11,464 nt of DNA from Candidatus Eiseniibacteriota bacterium (lineage in GTDB: Bacteria > Eisenbacteria > RBG-16-71-46 > JAGVPR01): contig JAGVPR010000111.1 in NCBI GenBank assembly GCA_020052115.1, forward strand, positions 1 to 11,464, read 5' to 3'. Below, piece by piece: positions 1-5,660 of the stretch; within the stretch, counting starts at the first letter, position 1, and the number at the start of each line of letters is the position of its first letter. The notes beneath the pieces were generated by a model, which was given only the letters and a program-made list of their open reading frames with translations, was not told the DNA's origin and ran no database searches. The translations under genes were made by a program, and so were the position numbers.

Positions 1-1050
1 GTGAACGGCCGCGCGTGCACGGACGGAACGCCTCAGCTCGTGAACGAGGCGCAGGCGCACGCCGACGAGACGCTGGCTCTCGTGGAGGCGCAAAACGCGC
101 TCGTCGTGCCGCTGCTCTCGGGCGAGCGGGTCATCGGCACGATTGACGTCGTGGATCGCGCCGGGGGCTTTCCGGCGGAGCACGCCGAGCTGCTCTCCCT
201 CTTCGCCGCGCAGGCGGCGAACGCCATCACGAACGCCAGGGCCTACCAGAAGGCCCGCGAGCTGGACCGGATGAAGTCGGAGTTCGTTGCCGTGGTGTCG
301 CATGAAGTGCGGACGCCGCTGACGTCCATCAAGGGATCGCTGGAGCTTCTCACCGACCCCAAGTACTTCGAGCTGCCGCCTCAGTCGCGCGAGCTGCTCG
401 AGATCTGCGAGACGAACGCCGAACGTCTCGCGATCCTGATCAATGACATCCTCGACTTCTCGAAGCTCGAATCGTCCCGTCTCTCGAGCCACTTTGCGCC
501 GCTGGACGCGGCCCAGGCGATCGAGGACGCGCTGGGGCAGGTCCGGGCCCTGGCGGCGAAGGCGTCCATCGAGATCACGGTCGAGATAGATCCGGCAGGG
601 CCCGCGGTCGTGGCGGATGTGAAGCGGATCGGTCAGGTGCTCACGAATCTCCTCTCCAACGCGATCAAGTTCTCGGCGCCCGGACAGCCGGTCGTCGTGC
701 GCGTCAGCCCCGGGGAAGACCGCGGGCTCTTGATCTCCGTCACCGATCGAGGCCAGGGGATCGCGGCGGCCGACGTGCCGAAGCTCTTCCAGAAGTTCCG
801 TCAGCTCGATTCCTCGGCAACACGGCGCGTGGGAGGCACCGGCCTGGGCCTCGTCATCTCGAAGGGGATCGTCGAGGAGCACGGCGGGAGGATCTGGGTT
901 GAGAGCGAGCTCGGGCGGGGAAGCACCTTCACCTTCTGGCTCCCGGAGCGGGCGGCCTGCCTCGACTCCCCCCCGCCGGCGGCCGATTACGAGGCCGACG
1001 AGCTTTTCATCTCCTCGGGCGGCGCGGGCCGCCCCATCAAACGCGCGTAG
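1..1050 (+). CDS. Sensor histidine kinase (GAF-HisKA-HATPase), 5' end cut by the window
   Basis: This is the C-terminal 349 residues of a sensor histidine kinase that should autophosphorylate and pass phosphate to a response regulator not seen here. Residues 1-80 look like the second half of a GAF domain (VVPLLSGERVIGTIDVVD), so the GTG at base 1 is probably internal and the gene begins upstream. A short helical linker leads to HisKA, with H101 in the H-box (SHEVRTPLTSIKG). The HATPase_c domain shows the N-box (LTNLLSNAIKF, N216/N220), G1 (DRGQG from D249), an F-box (FQKF near 263-266) and G2 (GGTGLGL, 278-284). The catalytic core ends near FWLPE (about 316), followed by a Pro/Ala-rich tail of some 33 residues. 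No membrane segment lies in the visible part. The last 64 bp overlap the convergent ligase gene. The family is secure; the signal and any link to the polysaccharide genes are unknown. Confidence 0.93.
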   Translation: MNGRACTDGTPQLVNEAQAHADETLALVEAQNALVVPLLSGERVIGTIDVVDRAGGFPAEHAELLSLFAAQAANAITNARAYQKARELDRMKSEFVAVVSHEVRTPLTSIKGSLELLTDPKYFELPPQSRELLEICETNAERLAILINDILDFSKLESSRLSSHFAPLDAAQAIEDALGQVRALAAKASIEITVEIDPAGPAVVADVKRIGQVLTNLLSNAIKFSAPGQPVVVRVSPGEDRGLLISVTDRGQGIAAADVPKLFQKFRQLDSSATRRVGGTGLGLVISKGIVEEHGGRIWVESELGRGSTFTFWLPERAACLDSPPPAADYEADELFISSGGAGRPIKRA

Positions 1051-2474
1051 AGTACCGCCCCGCACATCCACACCGAGAACGCCAGGTGCGGCGTCTCCCA
1101 GGAGTTCTTGATCGGTATCACCGACACCGCGCCGAGCGTGGCGGCGAGAAGCCCGGCCGCCAGCGCCCGGTCGTAGGGCGACGCGGCGGAGCGGTACGTC
1201 TTCCAGGCGAGACGGATCCAGAGCAGCAGCAGGGCGAGCGCCGCGAGGAATCCGATCGGCCCGAACTCTCCGGCCGTCGCCAGGATCTGCGATTCCACCC
1301 CCGCGTCCAGCTTGAACCGCGACTGCCCGAAGTAATCGTAGAGGACGTTCTGGTAGATCGGCGCGTGCAGGTGCGCCGCCGCCGTGCTCGAGACCATCCC
1401 CGGCCCGAGCCCCACGAAAGGCAGCGGCGACCCCGTCGTCACGAGCCGCCAGACGATCGGGTAGTAGGCGAAGCTCCCGCCGCCGCTCGAGACGAGAAAG
1501 AGCGAGGCGATGATCCCCTCGAGACCCACGGCGCGCTCCAGGCTCCTCGCGCCCTGCGCCAGGATGATCCGGCCGACCAGCGCCACGATGACTGCCGCCA
1601 CGGGCAAGGCCACGAGCAGCACGCGCGGCCGCAGAAGCCGCCGTCCCCAGAGGAGCGCGATCGTGGGCACGGCGACAATCCATGCGGCCCGAGCGCCGCA
1701 GAGGAAGAACGCCGTCGTCATCGTCAGAAGCCCCGCGACGATCCACGGGCTCCGCGCGCGCGCGTCGAACCACAACGACGCGAGGAAGAACAGGAACGGC
1801 AGGAGGAACATCCCCAGGTCGTTCGCCCCGCTCAGCCCCAGCGTGCCGGTCAGCGCATCTGCGATGAAGCCGCGCATGCCGAATTGATAGAGGCCCGTGA
1901 AGAGCTGCAGACCGGCGAGGACGGTGAGCATCCTCCACACCCAGGTCATGTACTGCCTGTCGAAGAGATGGGGCGCGTTCGCCACGAAGAAGAGCAGCAG
2001 GCCGAAGAGCACAGGAGCACGAAGCCCCGCCGCCGCATTCACGAACGGCACGCCGTTCACGAAGGTCGAGATGATTCCGATGCCGAAGAAGATGAAGAAC
2101 GGCAAGTCCCAGGGCGTCCGAGCGAACGGTCGTCCCGCTCGCAGCCTGTCGAACACGACGCGGGCGGAGAGCAGCGCGAGCAGCGCGTCGTCGGCGAACG
2201 CGAGCGCTCTCGGCAGGAACCTCAGCTCGTCCGTCCACCAGAACTGCGTGGGGACGAAGAGAGCGAGCAGAAGGAAAGCGATGCGCGGGTGGAAGAACAG
2301 GAACGCCGCGGCCGCCGCGCCGAACGCCGCCAGCGTCAGGATCTTCACCTCGGCGACGGCGGCAAAGAGCGTCGAGGCGGACCCGGTGAACAGGGCGAGC
2401 GCCAGCACGAAGCGCCAGGGCGTCCGCGGAATGCGGGCTTCGTCGAGCATCGGTTCGAGCATCCGTTCGGGCAT
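987..2474 (-). CDS. O-antigen ligase / Wzy-type polymerase family membrane protein
   Basis: This 495-residue protein is strongly hydrophobic, with about a dozen predicted membrane segments (for example 21-40, 123-140, 150-166, 219-235, 242-258, 283-300, 405-420, 436-452). That fits the O-antigen ligase/polymerase family (Wzy_C, PF04932), in which polytopic inner-membrane enzymes polymerise or transfer undecaprenyl-linked glycans on the periplasmic face. Two motifs support it: GARAAW (260-265), resembling the small-Gly-Arg-x-x-W turn of the family, and GLGPGM (355-360), the common G-x-G-P-G signature. A larger extracytoplasmic stretch lies at about 305-400. Polymerase and ligase cannot be told apart by sequence alone. 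The gene is divergent from the export operon at 2721. Its start is uncertain: in-frame ATGs at 2474, 2462 and 2450 all lie in a 12-bp repeat, and none has a clear Shine-Dalgarno. The stop (TAA, 987-989) lies within the kinase gene. Confidence 0.87.
   Translation of the reverse strand: MPERMLEPMLDEARIPRTPWRFVLALALFTGSASTLFAAVAEVKILTLAAFGAAAAAFLFFHPRIAFLLLALFVPTQFWWTDELRFLPRALAFADDALLALLSARVVFDRLRAGRPFARTPWDLPFFIFFGIGIISTFVNGVPFVNAAAGLRAPVLFGLLLFFVANAPHLFDRQYMTWVWRMLTVLAGLQLFTGLYQFGMRGFIADALTGTLGLSGANDLGMFLLPFLFFLASLWFDARARSPWIVAGLLTMTTAFFLCGARAAWIVAVPTIALLWGRRLLRPRVLLVALPVAAVIVALVGRIILAQGARSLERAVGLEGIIASLFLVSSGGGSFAYYPIVWRLVTTGSPLPFVGLGPGMVSSTAAAHLHAPIYQNVLYDYFGQSRFKLDAGVESQILATAGEFGPIGFLAALALLLLWIRLAWKTYRSAASPYDRALAAGLLAATLGAVSVIPIKNSWETPHLAFSVWMCGAVLYARLMGRPAPPEEMKSSSAS
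1017..1034. other. GC-rich stem-loop in the convergent gene overlap
   Basis: A 7-bp perfect inverted repeat, GGGCGGC (1017-1023) and GCCGCCC (1028-1034), encloses a 4-base loop. It lies inside the 64 bp shared by the 3' ends of the kinase gene and the ligase gene. Neither strand has a T tract after the stem, so it is not a canonical intrinsic terminator. It could still slow polymerase or protect both 3' ends. In DNA this GC-rich a 7-bp stem can arise by chance, so function is only a possibility. Confidence 0.25.
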
Positions 2475-2482
2475 CCGTTCGG
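2447..2482. repeat. Three tandem 12-bp repeats at the ligase start
   Basis: Three head-to-tail 12-mers span the ligase start: GCATCGGTTCGA (2447-2458), then two identical copies of GCATCCGTTCGG (2459-2470, 2471-2482). Read on the minus strand, each unit supplies one in-frame ATG (at 2474, 2462 and 2450), giving the N-terminus MPERMLEPML. A gain or loss of one unit would keep frame and only add or remove four residues and one start codon. The repeat is seen directly; any effect on translation is inferred. Confidence 0.8.
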
Positions 2483-2535
2483 GCGCGCTGCGCCCGCGAG
2501 ACGATAGCAGGGGGCTCTTTGCGCCAGGATCCTAC

Positions 2536-2568
2536 CACCCGCGAGGGCGGGTGCCCACACGCCCTCGC
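2536..2568. repeat. Two overlapping, mutually exclusive inverted repeats in the divergent spacer
   Basis: GCGAGGGCG (2541-2549) is the exact reverse complement of CGCCCTCGC (2560-2568), giving a 9-bp stem with a 10-base loop. Overlapping it, CACCCGC (2536-2542) pairs with GCGGGTG (2547-2553), giving a 7-bp stem with a 4-base loop. The two stems share 2541-2542 and 2547-2549, so only one can form at a time. The site is upstream of the rightward promoter and 62-94 bases upstream of the leftward ligase start. It could therefore be in the ligase mRNA leader or serve as a protein-binding site. High GC makes chance pairing plausible. Confidence 0.35.
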
Positions 2569-2597
2569 TCGCCTCGGAGTTTCGCGGGCCGGCCGCC

Positions 2598-2626
2598 TTG
2601 ACAGCCCTAGGGCTATCCTCTAAGCT
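2598..2626 (+). promoter_or_regulatory. Sigma70-like promoter for the export operon, with a palindrome in its core
   Basis: A perfect -35 hexamer TTGACA (2598-2603) is followed after exactly 17 bases by TAAGCT (2621-2626), a partial match to TATAAT. The predicted transcription start is near 2633, giving a leader of about 88 bases before the ATG at 2721. A perfect 12-bp palindrome, AGCCCTAGGGCT (2603-2614), begins on the last -35 base and fills much of the spacer, where a bound repressor or a MerR-like spacer-binding activator could act. The region is locally less GC-rich than the surrounding genes. No gene reads into it from the left on this strand, so it is the natural promoter for the six genes that follow. 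Confidence 0.6.
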
Positions 2627-2637
2627 CCCGCGCGTTG

Positions 2638-2669
2638 GGCTCAGGCGGTGCCTGGGCCGGTGTTTTTTT
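2638..2669 (+). terminator. Terminator-like hairpin with T7 tract in the operon leader (candidate attenuator)
   Basis: GGCTCAGGC (2638-2646) can pair with GCCTGGGCC (2650-2658), giving a 9-bp stem with one G-U wobble and a GGU loop. Four bases later comes an unbroken run of seven T (2663-2669). This has the parts of an intrinsic terminator, although the 4-base gap before the T run is longer than ideal. It lies only a few bases after the predicted transcription start and about 50 bases before the Wzz-like gene. No plus-strand gene ends upstream that would need it, so it would act on the operon's own leader. GGCGGT at 2644-2649, across the stem-loop junction, equals the first six bases of the enterobacterial ops element bound by RfaH. 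The rest of ops is not matched. Confidence 0.45.
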
Positions 2670-2720
2670 GCTCACGGGCGGCTCACTTGCCGTCTCCACT
2701 CGAAGCCCGGACGCCACCTG

Positions 2721-4019
2721 ATGAATCCCGCTGACTCGCCGACGGGGCAGGTCCCCGCCGATTTCTCGGAGTACGTTCGCATCCTCCTCTCGCATCGCCG
2801 TCTCATCGTCGCTTTCGTCGGTCTCGCCTGCGTCGTCGCCGTTCTTCTGAGCCTCGTCGGCCCCCAGGTGTACCGCGCGGAGGTCACGCTGCTTCCGGAG
2901 GAGTCGTCCTCGGGGATCGAGTTGGGGAGTCTCGCGCGCAGCCCCGTCATCATGGACCTCTTCAGGGGGCGGGGAGGGCGCAGGGACGGTCAGGTCTTCC
3001 TCGAGATGCTCACCAGCCGGTCGGTGATGGAGGGCGTCATCCGCCAGGCCGAGCTCATTCCTGTTTTCAAGCTGGAGAAGCTGCCCGAGGCGGAGGCGAT
3101 GGAGAAGGCGCTGACGCTGCTCGATGACTGCGTGGCCGTTTCGGAGACCGACGCCGGCATCCTGAGCGTCAAGGCGAACCAGATGACCCGCTTTTTCCCG
3201 AGGAGCAAGGACAAGCGGCTCGCGGCGACGCGGGCCGCCGCGATCGCGAACGCATTCGCGGCCGAGCTCAACCGGGTCAACCGGGAGAAGAGCACCTCAC
3301 GTGCCCGGTCCGTCCGCCAGTACTTGGAGAAGCAGATCGCCGAGACCGAGGGGCTGCTTCGGGCCGCCTCGGACTCGCTGGCGAGTTTCCAGATCGAGCA
3401 CAAGGCGGTGAGCCTCGAGGAGCAGACGAAGGCGGCCTTGGAGGGCGCCGGCGAGCTGCGAGGCCTCATCGTCGCGACCGAGGTCGAGCTGGGCCTTCTG
3501 CGAAGGTCGATGCAGCCGGACAACATGATGGTGCGCGCCGCGGAGGCGAAGCTCGAGGAGATGCGGCGCCAGTATGAGATGGTTCAGTACGGCGATTCCC
3601 CCGGATCCAGAGGGGCCATCCGGGAGTTTCTCGTTCCGTTCGCCGATCTTCCCGACGTGGCGAAGCGGATGGGGATCCTGCTTCGCGACGTAAGGATCCA
3701 GGAGACGGTCTACGAACTTCTGACGGCGCAGTACTATGAGGCGAAGATCCAGGAGACCCGTGACGTTCCCAGTCTGAGCGTGCTCGATTCTGCGATCCCG
3801 CCCGTGCAGCGCCACTGGCCGAAGCGGAAGCTCCTTCTCCTCTCGACCGGCCTCGTCTCGGTGCTCGTGTCGGCGCTGATCGCGTTCGGCCTCGAGTACC
3901 GGGATCGCCGTCACGGATCGCGCCCGCCCGAGATCACCTGGGGCGCCGCGTGGAATGCCGACAAGGCGCTGTTGAGGGGCTGGATGCGCGGTCGTTCTTC
4001 CGGCCAAGGGGCTCGATGA
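2721..4019 (+). CDS. Wzz-like chain-length determinant / polysaccharide co-polymerase
   Basis: This 432-residue inner-membrane protein has the polysaccharide co-polymerase layout. A short cytoplasmic N-terminus (FSEYVRILLSHRR) precedes TM1 at about 28-47, then comes a long periplasmic helical region with coiled-coil character (about 170-290). The conserved tail, LSVLDSAIPP followed by a Pro/Lys/Arg-rich turn, sits just before TM2 at about 371-390. Only about 40 residues follow TM2 and no Walker motifs are seen, so there is no fused tyrosine autokinase. The likely role is to set glycan chain length with the polymerase and to contact the export protein encoded next. The ATG at 2721 is chosen because translation starts domain-like sequence there. 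An in-frame TTG at 2598 is the promoter -35 itself and would add 41 residues unlike the family. No good Shine-Dalgarno is visible before 2721. The stop overlaps the next start as ATGA. Confidence 0.88.
   Translation: MNPADSPTGQVPADFSEYVRILLSHRRLIVAFVGLACVVAVLLSLVGPQVYRAEVTLLPEESSSGIELGSLARSPVIMDLFRGRGGRRDGQVFLEMLTSRSVMEGVIRQAELIPVFKLEKLPEAEAMEKALTLLDDCVAVSETDAGILSVKANQMTRFFPRSKDKRLAATRAAAIANAFAAELNRVNREKSTSRARSVRQYLEKQIAETEGLLRAASDSLASFQIEHKAVSLEEQTKAALEGAGELRGLIVATEVELGLLRRSMQPDNMMVRAAEAKLEEMRRQYEMVQYGDSPGSRGAIREFLVPFADLPDVAKRMGILLRDVRIQETVYELLTAQYYEAKIQETRDVPSLSVLDSAIPPVQRHWPKRKLLLLSTGLVSVLVSALIAFGLEYRDRRHGSRPPEITWGAAWNADKALLRGWMRGRSSGQGAR
4006..4011 (+). promoter_or_regulatory. Ribosome binding site AAGGGG for the export gene
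   Basis: AAGGGG lies 4 bases before the ATG at 4016 and 7 bases before the ATG at 4019. Spacing slightly favours 4019, but the two starts differ by a single Met. Its position inside the end of the Wzz-like gene fits translational coupling. Confidence 0.5.
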
Positions 4020-5659
4020 TGCGTCGTCTCATGTGGTGCCTCCTGTGGCTCGCGGTTCCTGCCGCCGTGGCGCGCGCTGACGATCCGTCGCTTCCCGGCG
4101 CCCCGGCCGCTCCCTCGGGGGGCGCGTCGGCGGCCTCGACTTCTGCGGCAGCTGCAGCGGAGGATCTCTCCTTCCGCGGTTCGGCGGGCCCCGGGGCTTT
4201 TCAGTCAATGGAGCACGCGCTCTCGGCGGATGCCTACAGACTCGGGCCCGGCGACATGATCGCCGTGACGATCTGGGGGGAGCTCCCTGCGGCGCACGAT
4301 CTGATGGTGTCGCCCGAAGGGAAGCTGCTGATCCCGCTCGTCGGCGAGATCTACGTGAACAGGCTGCTGCTCCCTGAGGCGACCGAGCAGATCCGGGCGG
4401 CAGTGAAGACCGCCTACCGGAACGTCGAAGTCTCCGTGACGCTCGTGAAGCTCCGCATCTTCCAGGTCCACGTCGTGGGCGAGGTGCTCAAGCCGGGCAC
4501 GTACGAGGCCCGCGCGGTGGACCGGCTTTCCTCCGTCGTCTTCCGGGCCGGTGGACTCACCGAGCGGGCGGGGATGCGCTCGATCGAGATCCGAAACGCC
4601 GACACCCTCAGGACGAAAGCGGATCTTCTGCGATTCATGCGGCTCGCCGATCTCGGGGCAAACCCCCTCCTGCAGGACGGCGATGTCGTTTACGTCCCTC
4701 TCAGGAAGGAGCGCGTCTGGGCGCAGGGTGCGCTCAGACGTCCCGGCGACTACGAACTCGTGCCCGGTGACTCTCTGGGGGGCCTGGTCGCCCTCGCGGG
4801 GGGGCTGCTGGACGGGGCGATCCTGGATTCGATCGAGGTCGCGGGATACGCGCCGGATGGTGTTTCCACCGAGCTGCGCCGGTTCAAGGTGCCGAGCGAA
4901 GGGGCTTCAGGCGGCATCTTCGGCCTCAAGGGCTTGCGCGGCGACGATCGCATCTACATCCAGCGACTTCCGAAGTTCCATGAAGAACGCCTGATAACAA
5001 TTGATGGTGAAGTCCTTTACCCAGGCGTATACGACATCGAGGAGGACTCGACAACTCTGAGGGAAGCGATCGAGCGCGCCGGGGGCTTCACGCCCCAGGC
5101 CTCTCTAGAGGATGCCGAACTCATCCGCACGCGCGGCGAGGGGACCAAGGACCGTGACTTCGAGCGGTTGAGCAAGCTGGATCCATCGGAGATGGCGCCG
5201 GAGGAGTACGACTACGTGCGCGCCCGTTCCCGGCAGAGGGAAGGGTGGATGGCCATCGACTTCATCCGTCTGTTCCGGGAGGGCGATCGCAGCCTGGATG
5301 TGGTGCTCGAGCGCGGCGACATCATCCACGTGCCGCCGCGGCGCAACTACGTGCGTGTGATGGGCCGCGTGCTCAGGCCGGGGAACGTCGTCTACCGGCC
5401 GGGGGCGGATGCCGATTACTACATCGAGGAAGCCGGCGGATATCTCTGGAATGCGCGGCGCGGCAAGGTGCGCATCATCAAGACGATTTCGGGCCAGTGG
5501 TTGAAGAAGAGCGACTTCGTGGACCTCGAGCCCGGCGACACGGTGTGGGTCCCGGAGAAACCGGACCGCGACTACTGGAAGGCGTTCCGCGACACGGTCT
5601 CCGTGTTGACGGGGCTCGCCACCATCTACATCGTCGCGCAGAACGCAACGCGCAATTGA
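4016..5659 (+). CDS. Wza-like polysaccharide export protein with multiple SLBB domains
   Basis: This 547-residue secreted protein should form the outer-membrane exit channel for the polymer. A signal peptide (residues 1-21, MMRRLMWCLLWLAVPAAVARA) ends in an ARA/D-type signal peptidase I site. An Ala/Ser-rich linker (about 24-50) leads to a Poly_export domain (about 74-148, starting YRLGPGDMIAVTIWG). SLBB-like modules follow, marked by repeated V.G.V..PG.Y patterns near 152-180, 236-270, 328-360 and 446-480. A C-terminal hydrophobic/amphipathic segment (about 520-543, WKAFRDTVSVLTGLATIY) matches in position the helix that makes the pore of Wza. Unlike enterobacterial Wza (about 380 residues, a lipoprotein) it is longer, with extra SLBB modules and no lipobox cysteine at the cleavage site. 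The start overlaps the Wzz-like stop (ATGA, 4016-4019); ATG 4019 is an equal alternative. An AT-richer patch near 4981-5040 stands out. Confidence 0.9.
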   Translation: MMRRLMWCLLWLAVPAAVARADDPSLPGAPAAPSGGASAASTSAAAAAEDLSFRGSAGPGAFQSMEHALSADAYRLGPGDMIAVTIWGELPAAHDLMVSPEGKLLIPLVGEIYVNRLLLPEATEQIRAAVKTAYRNVEVSVTLVKLRIFQVHVVGEVLKPGTYEARAVDRLSSVVFRAGGLTERAGMRSIEIRNADTLRTKADLLRFMRLADLGANPLLQDGDVVYVPLRKERVWAQGALRRPGDYELVPGDSLGGLVALAGGLLDGAILDSIEVAGYAPDGVSTELRRFKVPSEGASGGIFGLKGLRGDDRIYIQRLPKFHEERLITIDGEVLYPGVYDIEEDSTTLREAIERAGGFTPQASLEDAELIRTRGEGTKDRDFERLSKLDPSEMAPEEYDYVRARSRQREGWMAIDFIRLFREGDRSLDVVLERGDIIHVPPRRNYVRVMGRVLRPGNVVYRPGADADYYIEEAGGYLWNARRGKVRIIKTISGQWLKKSDFVDLEPGDTVWVPEKPDRDYWKAFRDTVSVLTGLATIYIVAQNATRN

Positions 5660-5660
5660 T

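Noticed and set aside
1086..2507. A 473-codon open frame on the plus strand opposite the ligase gene
   Set aside because: The translation is Arg/Glu/Pro-rich low complexity with no domain. It is the expected antisense of a hydrophobic, GC-rich membrane-protein gene, whose minus-strand product is clearly real.
2475..2530. Leftward promoter for the ligase gene (TATCGT-like -10 on the minus strand near 2504-2509)
   Set aside because: No -35 match at an acceptable spacing was found, so it was not called; the ligase promoter remains unidentified.
2598..2720. N-terminal extension of the Wzz-like protein from a TTG at 2598
   Set aside because: The TTG is the promoter -35 hexamer. The extra 41 residues are Arg/Cys-rich and unlike the family, and the stretch contains the leader hairpin and T tract.
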